Notes under the pieces: generated by a model
Databases searched by the model: none
What the model was told of the DNA's origin: nothing
Seen by the model: only the letters and a program-made list of their open reading frames with translations
In this document: in pieces, positions 36,941 to 45,854 of the stretch
How positions within the stretch are numbered: position 1 is the first letter of the stretch
How the letters are laid out: every line of letters begins with the position of its first letter
Position numbers and translations under genes: made by a program
Origin: Puniceicoccaceae bacterium K14
GTDB lineage: Bacteria > Verrucomicrobiota > Verrucomicrobiia > Opitutales > Opitutaceae
NCBI GenBank assembly: GCA_022538095.1
Contig: JAKYXN010000010.1
Span: forward strand, 1-64,000
Length of the DNA stretch: 64,000 nucleotides
Reading direction: 5' to 3'

Positions 36941-38116
36941 ATGTCTCAAGATCCATCACGATTTATCGCTCGGCACGTTATTGGGCTCCCGCGTTCGGGA
37001 ATCCGTGACTTTTTCGAGTTGGTAGCCGGAATGAAGGACGTGATCTCGTTAGGAATCGGCGAGCCGGACTTTTCTACTCCTTGGCATATTCGTGAGGCGG
37101 CAATTTACTCATTAGAGAAGGGACGCACCTTTTATACTTCAAATCTGGGTCTAATCGAGTTGCGTCGCGAAATTAGCAAATACATCGGTCGAAACTTTGG
37201 AATCGAGTACGATGCAAGCAGTGAAGTTCTTGTTGCAGTTGGGGTTTCTGAAGCCATGGATATTGCTCTGCGCGCGGTTTTGAATCCAGGGGACAAGGTG
37301 ATGTACCAAGACCCATGTTTTGTGTCCTACCACCCAACTGTTATGTTATCTCATGGTGTGGGGGTGTCAATCAAGACCGATGCAAAATCTGCCTTCACTA
37401 TAAAGGCAGAGGAAGTGAAGAAAGCCTGGGAACCAGGTTGCAAGGTATTGATGATCAATCTTCCTTGTAACCCGACTGGAGGCGTTGCTGAAAAAGCGGA
37501 ATTAGAGGAAATCGCTCGTTTCGCGATTGAGAAAGACATGCTTGTGATCAGCGACGAAATCTATGCTGAGCTCACCTACGAAGGCGAACATGTCAGCATC
37601 GCGAGTTTGCCAGGTATGCAAGAGCGCACGATTTTTCTACACGGTTTCTCGAAAGCATGGGCCATGACGGGTTGGCGGCTGGGATACGCTTGCGCTCCTT
37701 CTCATTTGATCGAAGCGATGATGAAAGTGCACCAATACTCTATGATGTGCGCTTCTATTATAGCGCAGGATGCGGGTATTGAAGCGTTGCGAAATGGTGA
37801 CGATGCGGTGCAAAAAATGAAAGTTTCTTACAAGCGTCGACGAGATTTGGTTTTGCGTCGCTTTAATGAGATGGGCTTGGCTTGCCATAAACCGAACGCT
37901 ACTTTCTATGCCTTCCCGAACATCACTTCGACCGGAATGTCGTCGGTCGAGTTCGCTAAGGCCTTATTGGAAGATGAAAAAGTGGCGATGGTACCGGGTA
38001 CAGCGTTTGGTGAATACGGCGAAGGTTTTGTGCGCTGCAGTTTTGCTACTGGCTACGACCAACTTGTCGAAGCCTGCAACCGAATCGAGAGATTTGTTAA
38101 AAATCACACTTCTTAA
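36941..38116 (+). CDS. PLP-dependent aminotransferase, class I/II
   Basis: 391 residues, fold type I. Seen: SLGIGEPDFSTPWHIREAA, LPCNPTGG, the DEIYAELTYEG block and the Schiff-base Lys in HGFSKAWAMTGWRLGYACAP, then the substrate-carboxylate Arg near the end (EGFVRCSFA). It fits the AspC/PatA/aromatic aminotransferase group; the donor and acceptor are not readable. Probably controlled by the Lrp-type regulator upstream; der follows after 20 bases. Confidence 0.94.
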   Translation: MSQDPSRFIARHVIGLPRSGIRDFFELVAGMKDVISLGIGEPDFSTPWHIREAAIYSLEKGRTFYTSNLGLIELRREISKYIGRNFGIEYDASSEVLVAVGVSEAMDIALRAVLNPGDKVMYQDPCFVSYHPTVMLSHGVGVSIKTDAKSAFTIKAEEVKKAWEPGCKVLMINLPCNPTGGVAEKAELEEIARFAIEKDMLVISDEIYAELTYEGEHVSIASLPGMQERTIFLHGFSKAWAMTGWRLGYACAPSHLIEAMMKVHQYSMMCASIIAQDAGIEALRNGDDAVQKMKVSYKRRRDLVLRRFNEMGLACHKPNATFYAFPNITSTGMSSVEFAKALLEDEKVAMVPGTAFGEYGEGFVRCSFATGYDQLVEACNRIERFVKNHTS

Positions 38117-38136
38117 TTTTTTCAGGAATAACTATA

Positions 38137-39642
38137 ATGTCAGTGAATTATACAGTTGCAATTGTTGGTCGTCCTAATGTGGGCAAGAGCCGTCTTTTTA
38201 ATAGGTTGGTGGGTCAGCGCATTTCGATTGTGCACGACATGCCTGGTGTTACGCGAGATATCGTATCGCGCGACTTGCCGGAAGGTTATACCTTGTTGGA
38301 TACGGGAGGAATGGGACTTCTCCCAGGTACGAGCGATACTCCAGAGAAGATTGTAAGTGCGGTGGAATCCCAAGTAGAGTTGTCGATTTTGGCAGCCAAC
38401 TATATCTTGTTTGTTGTCGACGGTCGTGAAGGCTTGTCTCCCTTGGACATTGATATGGGGAAGATTCTTCGTAAATCGGGAAAGAAAGTTTTGATGGTCG
38501 TCAATAAGGTCGATTCCGGTGTGGATGGGATTGATACAGCGGCGTTCTATAAATTGGGGCTAGGTGATCCTATTTTCGTTTCAGCGGAGCATGGCCGAGG
38601 GATTGATGTGCTGAAGACGATGATCATCGACCAACGCAATGAAGACGTTGGCGAACCAGAGCCGGAGGATCCAAGTAAGAAAGTGATTCGTATCGGCTTT
38701 ATCGGTCGCCCGAATGTTGGCAAATCATCCCTGAGTAATTGTTTGGTGCAATCTGAACGCTTTATTGTGAGCGATATTCCGGGTACGACTCGGGATTCCG
38801 TGGAAACCAGCTTTACTTGGAATTCCAAGCGGGGAGAGGATTGGCATTTCACGCTGACTGATACCGCTGGTATTAGAAAAAACACGAAGCTAGACTCGTC
38901 CGTAGAATATTTTTCTCGTGTCCGATCCTTGGATGCAATTCACAATTTGGACGTTGTATTGATGGTGGTCGATGCTAAGGAAGGGCCGACATCTCTGGAC
39001 AAGGCGATCGCTGGAGAGGCGACTGCTGCCAACAAGCCGGTGGTCGTAGTCGTGAACAAGTGGGATTTGGCGTTAGAGGCGTTTGCCAACGAGGAAATTT
39101 CCGGTTTCGAAGAAGAGAAGGGGTTTCGAGAGGCTTTTGAGAAAGGGTTACGCCGTGAAATATTCTTTGTGCCTGGAGCTCCGATACGATTTGTATCCGC
39201 TAAGGAAAACTTGGATATCGAAAAAATGCTCTATGATGTGCGTCAACTGGACAAACGTCATAACCAAAAAATTCCAACCGGACGATTGAATAACTTGTTG
39301 CAGAAGATGGCGATTCGCATGCCTGCACCCAAGGTCGATGGTCGCCGTTTTCGCTTTTACTATGCAGTGCATACTGGAAACCGTCCGTATCGTGTGAAGG
39401 TGTTTTGTAACCAAGGGTATCGATTGGGTGATAGCTACAAGCGCTATTTACAAGCAGGTATCGTAGAGGCTTTCGACCTTGAAGGGTGTCCGATTGTATT
39501 CGATTTGGTGAACAAAAAGAATCCGTACGTAAACGAAGACGAGGAAACTAAAATTGATCGATCCCGTCCGAAGCCAGACACGCAGCATTACTATAACCCG
39601 AAAGAACGTTTTAAGGGCGGGAAGCGTAGGAAAAAAGGATGA
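38137..39642 (+). CDS. der: ribosome biogenesis GTPase Der (EngA)
   Basis: 501 residues with two GTPase domains in tandem, the mark of Der: GRPNVGKSRLFN / DTGGMG / NKVDSG in the first (about 5-170) and GRPNVGKSSLSN / DTAGIRK / NKWDLAL in the second (about 185-370), followed by a KH-like C-terminal domain and a basic tail (KERFKGGKRRKKG). It is needed for 50S subunit maturation. Its stop overlaps the fmt start by four bases (ATGA). Confidence 0.97.
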   Translation: MSVNYTVAIVGRPNVGKSRLFNRLVGQRISIVHDMPGVTRDIVSRDLPEGYTLLDTGGMGLLPGTSDTPEKIVSAVESQVELSILAANYILFVVDGREGLSPLDIDMGKILRKSGKKVLMVVNKVDSGVDGIDTAAFYKLGLGDPIFVSAEHGRGIDVLKTMIIDQRNEDVGEPEPEDPSKKVIRIGFIGRPNVGKSSLSNCLVQSERFIVSDIPGTTRDSVETSFTWNSKRGEDWHFTLTDTAGIRKNTKLDSSVEYFSRVRSLDAIHNLDVVLMVVDAKEGPTSLDKAIAGEATAANKPVVVVVNKWDLALEAFANEEISGFEEEKGFREAFEKGLRREIFFVPGAPIRFVSAKENLDIEKMLYDVRQLDKRHNQKIPTGRLNNLLQKMAIRMPAPKVDGRRFRFYYAVHTGNRPYRVKVFCNQGYRLGDSYKRYLQAGIVEAFDLEGCPIVFDLVNKKNPYVNEDEETKIDRSRPKPDTQHYYNPKERFKGGKRRKKG

Positions 39643-40628
39643 CGCAGCGATTAGTATTCATGGGATCAGACCCAATTGCCCTCCCGGCATTGAATGCGAT
39701 TTTGTCAGGGGAATGCGGAGGCGGCGTGAAATTGGTGGCCGTTTATACGCAGCTAGACAGAGCTCGTGGGCGAGGGAAGAAAGTCCTTCCTAATGAAATT
39801 AAGCAATGGGCTCTCGAAAAAGGAATAGAAGTCAGACAGCCCGATAAAATTGGCAAAGCGGAGCGTCTTGAAATGGAAGCTTTGCAGGCAGATGCCTGCT
39901 TGGTGATGGCTTACGGCCATATTCTTTCTCAGAAGTTTATCGATACTCCCCTTTACGGAACGTGGAATTTGCATACTTCGCTTTTGCCTGCGTTTAGAGG
40001 CGCATCGCCTATTCAAAATGCGGTGATTGCGGGAGGCAACGAAACCGGCGTTAGTTTGATGCGTTTAGTAAGGCAAATGGATGCGGGGCCGATCTTAGAT
40101 GTCGAAAAAGTAAGTATTGAACGCTTAGATACGGCTTTAGCGGTTGAGCATAAACTCTCTTTGGCCTGCGTTCCTTTAGTGAAACGATGTCTCTCTGGAA
40201 TTTTTTTGGGAGAAGCGGAGACGGTTCCCCAAGATGAGGAGGCTGCCACTTACGTGCGTAAGTTAGGCAAAGACGATGGAGTTTTGAACTTTGCGGTGGA
40301 AGCAAAGGTATTGGCGAAACGAATCAATGGGTTGTATCCTTGGCCGAGTGCTCGGTTTACTTTTCAGAAAAACGTGATCAAAGTCGGATTAGCTGACTAT
40401 GAAGAAACGGATACGAATTTGGCACCTGGCACGGCGATTGGGCTCGAAAATGGCGGATTAAGGGTCGCGTGTTCTCAAGGCATTGTAAGTTTGTTGAAGC
40501 TACAGCGAGCTGGTGGAAAAATGTTGGATGCGGATGCGTTTTTGCGTGGTTTTGAATTTCCTGAGGGGGCGGTCCTCGAATCCCGATCCATGCCGCAGTT
40601 GGTTGCGGATCATCATTTTGTGGGTTGA
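39639..40628 (+). CDS. fmt: methionyl-tRNA formyltransferase
   Basis: 329 residues. Adds a formyl group to initiator Met-tRNA. The formyl-THF binding and catalytic block LHTSLLPAFRGASPIQNAVI (Asn replaced by... the usual NxHxSLLPxxRG is here WNLHTSLLPAFRG) is intact, and the C-terminal OB-like domain with INGLYPWPSARF is present. The start ATG at 39639 overlaps the der stop codon, so translation is coupled. A def gene is not adjacent. Confidence 0.95.
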   Translation: MTQRLVFMGSDPIALPALNAILSGECGGGVKLVAVYTQLDRARGRGKKVLPNEIKQWALEKGIEVRQPDKIGKAERLEMEALQADACLVMAYGHILSQKFIDTPLYGTWNLHTSLLPAFRGASPIQNAVIAGGNETGVSLMRLVRQMDAGPILDVEKVSIERLDTALAVEHKLSLACVPLVKRCLSGIFLGEAETVPQDEEAATYVRKLGKDDGVLNFAVEAKVLAKRINGLYPWPSARFTFQKNVIKVGLADYEETDTNLAPGTAIGLENGGLRVACSQGIVSLLKLQRAGGKMLDADAFLRGFEFPEGAVLESRSMPQLVADHHFVG

Positions 40629-40666
40629 TGCTTGTTTTTGCGCCAAGATCTTTGCAGATTTTATTT

Positions 40667-41269
40667 ATGAGAGGGTTCAAGACAGTTTTGCTTTTTTGCG
40701 TAGCGCTAGCCGCTATCTCTTTCGAGGCGAATGCTCAGTCCAGCAACTTGGCTTACACGGTAGCCAATCTAAGAGAAGATGTTCGTCTTCTCGATGAGCA
40801 AATTCGATCGTTGCAGCTCCAGTTAGAAGAAATGCAGCGCGAAAACGACCGACTGCGAAGGCAGGTGAGCGATTATGAATCGCAGGCGGATGACCAGTTA
40901 GCTAAGCTAGCGACTGAGTCACAGCTGAACCAATCTTTGGGCCAAGCGATCAAACAGCTTGAAGGACGGGACGATCGGATGAAGGAAGAGGTCATCATGG
41001 AGGTGACTAAGATGTTGGAAAAATTTACGAGTCGTATGTCGGCTGCTCTCCCCAAGAGATCTACAAAACCCGAGGAAGAGGTTGTCTTTACCGACAATTT
41101 TCCGGGACAAGGATTAAATTATGTGGTCATGCCGGGCGACACGCTTTCCGGAATTGCTGCGAAATTTAAATCGACGACAACTTGGATTCGAAATGCAAAT
41201 AGGATCGTGAGCCCGCGTCACTTACAAGTGGGTCAAGAAATCTTCGTTCCTGTGGCTCAAGAACAGTAA
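40667..41269 (+). CDS. secreted coiled-coil LysM protein
   Basis: 200 residues from ATG 40667, chosen because it gives a clean signal peptide (MRGFKTVLLFCVALAAISF, cleavage after ANA); an upstream frame start overlaps fmt. After it comes a coiled coil (about 25-110, LREDVRLLDEQIRSLQLQL) and one LysM domain at the C-terminus (about 150-195, YVVMPGDTLSGIAAKFKSTT), which binds peptidoglycan. The coiled coil plus cell-wall anchor resembles CpoB-like or YgbF-type envelope organisers, but no peptidase domain is present. Confidence 0.88.
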   Translation: MRGFKTVLLFCVALAAISFEANAQSSNLAYTVANLREDVRLLDEQIRSLQLQLEEMQRENDRLRRQVSDYESQADDQLAKLATESQLNQSLGQAIKQLEGRDDRMKEEVIMEVTKMLEKFTSRMSAALPKRSTKPEEEVVFTDNFPGQGLNYVVMPGDTLSGIAAKFKSTTTWIRNANRIVSPRHLQVGQEIFVPVAQEQ

Positions 41270-41299
41270 CTATTTTTACAATACTTCTCTTTACTTCAT

Positions 41300-42289
41300 A
41301 TGGCGGCATCTAAATCAAGATTGGGCAAGGGACTCGCAGGTTTAATTTCAGGCAATGCGAAAAAGTCAGTATCATCATCCGCGAAGTCTCCTGCAAAAAA
41401 GGCAGTCGCAAAGAAAGCTGTGAAAGCGGCTAAGAAGGCGACAGCTTCAAAGTCGGCTGCTAAGAAAGCACCCGCAGAAGAACCATTGAAGCCTGCGTTT
41501 CTTGAGATTGCGGTTGGGAAGGTAGAGCCGAATCCTTACCAGCCGAGACGAGAGTTCGATGATAGTCATTTGCGAGATTTAGCGGAAAGCATTCGCAGCG
41601 AGGGCTTGATCCAGCCGATCGTCGTTCGCGAATCGGATGAAGGAACTTACCAATTGATCGCTGGGGAGCGTCGTTGGCGTGCTTTTCAGAAGCTTAAATT
41701 GAGCAAGATTCCCGCTCGCATCATTGAAGCAGGCAATGCGTCGACCGCCTCTATGGCGATGATCGAGAATTTGCAGCGCGAGAATTTAAACCCGATTGAA
41801 GAATCTCTTGGGTATGCTAGTTTGGTACGCGATTTTGACCTGACGCAGGAGCAAGTTGCTGAGCGAGTAGGCAAAGGGCGAGCGACCATTGCGAATTCAT
41901 TACGTTTGCTTTCACTTCCAGAAGAAATTCGTGGATACCTTTCGACCGGTTTATTATCTACCGGTCATGCGAAGATTTTGCTTGGGTTGGAAGATAAACA
42001 AGAGCAAGCGATTCTGGCTCGAAGAATTATTGAAGACGGACTGAGTGTACGTGCTTCAGAGGCTTTGATCGAAGCTATGCGTAAATCGGGCAAGGCAAAG
42101 CCAGGCCAATCCCGTTCAGTCCCAGCTTCGGAAGCGGCAGCGATTGAAGACATCGAAAAACGAATGTGCTCGCACTTACACACTCAAGTGGCGTTGAAGC
42201 ATAGCCCGAAGAAGGGCAAAATCGTCATTGAGTATAAGGGAAACGACGAGCTACAGCGTATTTTGGATGTCATCGGAGTGGCGGAGTAG
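41300..42289 (+). CDS. parB: chromosome partitioning protein ParB
   Basis: 329 residues. After the usual GLGKGLAGLI opening comes a Lys/Ala-rich segment (about 20-60, with KKAVAKKAVKAAKKATASK), then the ParB N-terminal CTPase domain (VEPNPYQPRREFDDSHLRDL, IQPIVVRESDEG, GERRWRAFQKL), the HTH (LTQEQVAERVGKGRATIANS) and the C-terminal dimerisation region. The CTP-binding GERRxRA motif is intact. ParA is not next to it, and no exact parS (TGTTTCACGTGAAACA) is seen in the window. The basic insert is longer than usual and resembles H1 tails. Confidence 0.95.
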   Translation: MAASKSRLGKGLAGLISGNAKKSVSSSAKSPAKKAVAKKAVKAAKKATASKSAAKKAPAEEPLKPAFLEIAVGKVEPNPYQPRREFDDSHLRDLAESIRSEGLIQPIVVRESDEGTYQLIAGERRWRAFQKLKLSKIPARIIEAGNASTASMAMIENLQRENLNPIEESLGYASLVRDFDLTQEQVAERVGKGRATIANSLRLLSLPEEIRGYLSTGLLSTGHAKILLGLEDKQEQAILARRIIEDGLSVRASEALIEAMRKSGKAKPGQSRSVPASEAAAIEDIEKRMCSHLHTQVALKHSPKKGKIVIEYKGNDELQRILDVIGVAE

Positions 42290-42344
42290 CCCCGTTTTTT
42301 GGCTTTCTTAATTGTTGAAGAAATCAAGAAAGCTACGAAAGCGC

Positions 42345-42358
42345 TACTATATATAGTA
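42345..42358. repeat. 14-bp perfect palindrome TACTATATATAGTA
   Basis: A perfect palindrome in the gap between parB and secG, 70 bases before the secG ATG. It could be an operator or the AT-rich part of a promoter. A TTGACA follows at 42386-42391, and CGGGC/GCCCG (42397-42401 and 42416-42420) can pair just before the ATG. Confidence 0.4.
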
Positions 42359-42426
42359 AGCAACATTTTGGAACTGCCTTATCGCTTGACAACATACGGG
42401 CATTTATCGATTGTCGCCCGCTTCTT

Positions 42427-43023
42427 ATGAACATTCTCATCGGTATCCTGCAAATCGTTCTCGTTCTAATTTCACTTTTCCTGATCCTCGTTGTCTTGAT
42501 GCAACCAGGTAGTGCTAATGGAGGCATGGGTGCGGCTATGGGTGGAGGCGCTGCAGAGTCTGCTCTAGGAGCTGAATCAAGTTCTGTGCTTTCGAAGGTA
42601 ACTACGAAAACAGCGATTGTATTTTTCGTATTTGTTTTGGGGCTTAACCTGTTGATCCTCGGAGTGCATGATAAAAGCAAATCTGAGGCTGAGGATGCTC
42701 TTCCAGAATTTGAACTCCCTACTGAAGAGGAGACCGCGGAAGCAGTAGAGGCTACTAACACTTTTTTGACCGACTTAGTTGATGATGCGATTAAAGAGAA
42801 GCGTGCAGCGGAAGGAGAGGTCCCAGAGACCGAAGGTCAAGGCGAATCTCTAGTTGAACAGGCTACAGAAGCTGCACAGGAAATAGAAGCAGAGGCTGAA
42901 GAAGCGGGTGGCTCATTGCTGGAAAAGGCCGAAGAGATTAAGGCGGGCGTCGAAGAAGAACTAAGCAGTGAAGCGACTGAAGCCGAAGAAGCTTTGGAAG
43001 AGGCGCTTCCAACAGCTCAATAG
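42427..43023 (+). CDS. secG: preprotein translocase subunit SecG with long acidic tail
   Basis: 198 residues, roughly twice the usual length. The first about 80 residues are a normal SecG: two membrane helices around the Gly-rich loop (LMQPGSANGGMGAAMGGGAAE) and VLSKVTTKTAIVFFVFVLGL. The rest (about 85-198) is very acidic, rich in Glu and Ala, and probably helical. SecG supports SecYE during export. The tail faces the periplasm if topology is as in E. coli (both ends periplasmic). Its role is unknown. Confidence 0.92.
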   Translation: MNILIGILQIVLVLISLFLILVVLMQPGSANGGMGAAMGGGAAESALGAESSSVLSKVTTKTAIVFFVFVLGLNLLILGVHDKSKSEAEDALPEFELPTEEETAEAVEATNTFLTDLVDDAIKEKRAAEGEVPETEGQGESLVEQATEAAQEIEAEAEEAGGSLLEKAEEIKAGVEEELSSEATEAEEALEEALPTAQ

Positions 43024-43048
43024 AAAAATTTTCGGTAACAAATTTTCA

Positions 43049-43969
43049 ATGGCCAAGTCTTACCGCAATATGCGTGTTCGCTTGGCCCTTTTTTTTGCCC
43101 TAATTTTTGCAGTTTCGATTCAGAGCCTGACACTAGCTCTTGAAGTTCGAAACGAGCCGAAAACCTTGGACCCTTCTGGGGAAGAGCCAAGCCAAAGGCT
43201 GGGGTGGGAAATCTTAGAGCAGTATCGGCTTGTTGGAGTTGTTAAGGATTTTCGTTTTGGTTTTGAGTTAAAAATAATGCCGCGTCGTGGCAAAACGAAG
43301 ACTGTCTCTGGGTTGATGCTTGGCAAAGATGATGGATACGCGCTTACGTCTCGCCTCGATTTTGTCGTTCCAGGAATTGCTACTGATGGTGTATCGAATA
43401 CGCTGAGGTTGTTGTTTCAAAACGGAATCAGTCCCTATGTTTGGCAAAGTGGGGGTCCCGAAAATTTGATGACGGGTCTAATGGACTCGGCGGACTACTT
43501 GAATGACCTGATGGAGTCCGACGTTTCAACCTTTGAATTATTGATGCCTTTTCAGTTTTGGCAGAGTTTTTATTATGAGGGGCAGACTCAATTTCGCAGT
43601 CGAAAGACTCACCTTTTTTGGATGTATCCGCCAAAGGAAGATGAAGCGCTCACCGAGCAATTGTCTGGCGTAAGGCTCTATATTGACGATAAGTTCCATT
43701 CAATGATTCGAGCGGAGATTTTCTCTACGCAAAAGGAACATCTGAAAACGCTGTCCTTATTGGATCTAAAAAAGGTTGATGGTGTTTGGATTCCTAAAGA
43801 ACTGGATGTCAGAAATGAAAAATCCAGGAATAAGACGCGAATCAAGATAGTGGATGCAGAAGTTGGTTTGGATTTACCCGATTATTTTCTAAGTCCAGAG
43901 AGTTTGGCGGATACGGTTATTGGGGTTTCGCTAGAGAGCGAGATTTTAGAAGGCCCAGCTTCATTTTGA
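43049..43969 (+). CDS. outer membrane lipoprotein-sorting (LolA-like) protein
   Basis: 306 residues from ATG 43049, after the secG stop; an earlier in-frame start would overlap secG by 56 bases and is rejected because it lacks a signal peptide. Signal peptide MRVRLALFFALIFAVSIQSL (from the ATG at 43070) with cleavage near 25-30. The mature part has the half-barrel pattern of the LolA/outer membrane lipoprotein-sorting protein family (LSLLDLKKVDGVWIPKELDV, KIVDAEVGLDLPDYFLSPESL). It probably carries lipids or lipoproteins in the periplasm. Linked to secG by 25 bases. Confidence 0.82.
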   Translation: MAKSYRNMRVRLALFFALIFAVSIQSLTLALEVRNEPKTLDPSGEEPSQRLGWEILEQYRLVGVVKDFRFGFELKIMPRRGKTKTVSGLMLGKDDGYALTSRLDFVVPGIATDGVSNTLRLLFQNGISPYVWQSGGPENLMTGLMDSADYLNDLMESDVSTFELLMPFQFWQSFYYEGQTQFRSRKTHLFWMYPPKEDEALTEQLSGVRLYIDDKFHSMIRAEIFSTQKEHLKTLSLLDLKKVDGVWIPKELDVRNEKSRNKTRIKIVDAEVGLDLPDYFLSPESLADTVIGVSLESEILEGPASF

Positions 43970-43973
43970 CTTT

Positions 43974-44174
43974 CTAATTACTCGCTAGATTTTGAGTCAC
44001 CTTTAGATCGAGAACATTGGTGAATGTTTGATGTATCCATTCGTGAGATGTGATTCCTAGCCTTGGTAGATCTATTTTGTAGTAAAAGAAAATGGCAGTC
44101 GTCGTGAAAGCAAATATGAATACGCAGATTAGTAGCGCTATAATGGAATTCGAATGATTGTTAGAACGGTGCAT
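43974..44174 (-). CDS. possible small single-helix membrane protein
   Basis: 66 residues with one strong membrane helix (about 11-32, IIALLICVFIFAFTTTAIFF) and a short extracytoplasmic tail. There is no good ribosome-binding site and I do not recognise it. It ends five bases from the convergent LolA-like stop. The composition favours a real membrane peptide over chance, but the call is tentative. Confidence 0.35.
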   Translation of the reverse strand: MHRSNNHSNSIIALLICVFIFAFTTTAIFFYYKIDLPRLGITSHEWIHQTFTNVLDLKVTQNLASN

Positions 44175-44295
44175 GGATTCCGGTTTGCAGAAAAAATGCC
44201 AAAATTGACTGATGTTTCTTAAGTTGTTCTACAATAATGGTTTGATTATCCTCCTTACTTAAGATTCGTTGGATGTGTTAATTTGGGTACAATAT

Positions 44296-44325
44296 TTGAC
44301 ATATTATGAGTACAAAATATGTACT
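44296..44325 (+). promoter_or_regulatory. candidate promoter and dyad before the sigma-54 activator gene
   Basis: TTGACA (44296-44301) is followed after 16 bases by TATGTA (44318-44323). The same stretch holds the dyad AGTAC-N7-GTACT (44309-44325) overlapping the -10. Transcription would start near 44330, so the ATG at 44331 may be translated with almost no leader, and the ATG at 44319 would lie upstream of the transcript. Confidence 0.4.
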
Positions 44326-44330
44326 TAGGC

Positions 44331-45854
44331 ATGGCGAAACGTGTTTTTTCAAATCAAGACAGGGGTGTCGCTTCTCGAATCGCGGAAATCGTTTATTGTA
44401 ATCCTTTCGAAGGGAGGCGCTGGGAATTGGAGCGTGAGGTTTTGAATGAAGATTTTAAAGAGCCCGAGTGGTATGTAGGGATTGGAGACTCAAGAGAGCT
44501 GTTGGTACCAAATTTGGAAAAACTGTTGTTCATCGCGAAGTCGTTATTGGATACTGCGAGGTCTAAAATTTCCAATGGAGCCGGGGAGTGGTTGGATGCG
44601 GACAAGGATATTTACCAAAGCCTGACCCACTTTGTAGCCTTCCATGAAGTTATGTCCGATTTTGATGATACGATTGAAAATATGCTTTGTGGAGGCCAAA
44701 TTGGCGGTCGAATTGGATACTTTGCCAAGTGTCGTGACATCTTAAGGTATTATTTAAATACTGATGACAGTTTGAGGCTATCGAAGGACGAAGAAGGGCA
44801 GTACTTTGCCTTTTATTTTCAATTACGACGCGCGTGGGTAACGATTTTCAAATTCATCGTGGGTCGGTCTGATGGTATGAGGAAACTCAGAGCTCGAATT
44901 TGGCAGTCCTCTTTCACGAAAGATATCAAGCGGTATCAACGTTCTCTTTATGATCGGATGGGAGATATTGTGACTTTAATTACAGGCCCATCGGGTTCTG
45001 GAAAAGAATTAGTTGCTCGAGCCGTAGGCTTGTCCCGTTTTGTGCCGTTTGACCCAATCAAAATGGAATTTGCTGTGGATATCTCAAAAGTGTTTTTGCC
45101 GATTAACCTCTCCGCCTTGTCACCGACTCTTATTGAGTCTGAGTTGTTTGGACACAAGAAGGGTGCGTTCACAGGAGCGCTGCAGGATAGGCGAGGGTAT
45201 TTCGAAGAATGTGGTCGGTACGGGACTGTTTTCTTGGACGAGATTGGTGAAACGGATCCTTCAATACAGGTAAAGTTATTGCGTGTATTGCAAACGCGAC
45301 AGTTTCAAAGGCTAGGCGATACAAGCTCTCATCCGTTTGTGGGAAAAGTGATGGCTGCGACTAATCGTGAATTGCCTAGGGAGATTGAAGAAGGGAGGTT
45401 TCGCGAGGATTTTTACTTCCGGTTGTGCGCGGATCGTATTAATACCCCATCTTTGGCTGAATTGATTAGCGGCTCAAGTGATGAGCTGGAATGCTTCGTA
45501 TCCTATATCGCCTACCGAGTTGCTGGGAAAACGGAATGTGCTGATTTGACGGAGGAATCGTGCTCTTGGATACGTAAGAAAATGGATCCATCATACGCCT
45601 GGCCCGGAAACTTTAGAGAATTGGAGCAGTGCGTACGGAATATCTTGGTGAGTGGAGAATACAACCCTGAGACTTTTAATTGTCCGGAGAAAGCCCAGTG
45701 TATTGAAAATGCGACTAGATCGAAAATGACTGCTAGTGAACTGCTGCAGTCTTATGCTCAAGTGCTTTATAAAGAGCAGCGGAGTTACGAAGAAGTGGCA
45801 AAAATTCTGCAAGTCGATCGACGGACAGCAAAAAGGTATGTAGTCGGAGACTGA
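44331..45854 (+). CDS. sigma-54 interacting transcriptional activator with unassigned N-terminal domain
   Basis: 507 residues from ATG 44331 (ATG 44319 adds four). The AAA+ domain (about 225-430) is complete: Walker A GPSGSGKELVARA, the sigma-54 contact loop GAFTGA in GHKKGAFTGALQDR, Walker B TVFLDEIGETD, AATNREL, and the arginine-finger region FREDFYFRLC. It ends with WPGNFRELEQCVRNI and a Fis-type HTH (SYEEVAKILQVDRRTAKRY). The first about 200 residues are not a receiver, PAS, GAF or CARF domain as far as I can tell and are helix-rich. Its target promoter is unknown; I saw no convincing -24/-12 site in the window. Confidence 0.92.
   Translation: MAKRVFSNQDRGVASRIAEIVYCNPFEGRRWELEREVLNEDFKEPEWYVGIGDSRELLVPNLEKLLFIAKSLLDTARSKISNGAGEWLDADKDIYQSLTHFVAFHEVMSDFDDTIENMLCGGQIGGRIGYFAKCRDILRYYLNTDDSLRLSKDEEGQYFAFYFQLRRAWVTIFKFIVGRSDGMRKLRARIWQSSFTKDIKRYQRSLYDRMGDIVTLITGPSGSGKELVARAVGLSRFVPFDPIKMEFAVDISKVFLPINLSALSPTLIESELFGHKKGAFTGALQDRRGYFEECGRYGTVFLDEIGETDPSIQVKLLRVLQTRQFQRLGDTSSHPFVGKVMAATNRELPREIEEGRFREDFYFRLCADRINTPSLAELISGSSDELECFVSYIAYRVAGKTECADLTEESCSWIRKKMDPSYAWPGNFRELEQCVRNILVSGEYNPETFNCPEKAQCIENATRSKMTASELLQSYAQVLYKEQRSYEEVAKILQVDRRTAKRYVVGD

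Noticed and set aside
42968-43048. Upstream start of the LolA-like gene inside secG
   Set aside because: It would put a basic, non-signal segment before the signal peptide and overlap secG by 56 bases; ATG 43049 is better.
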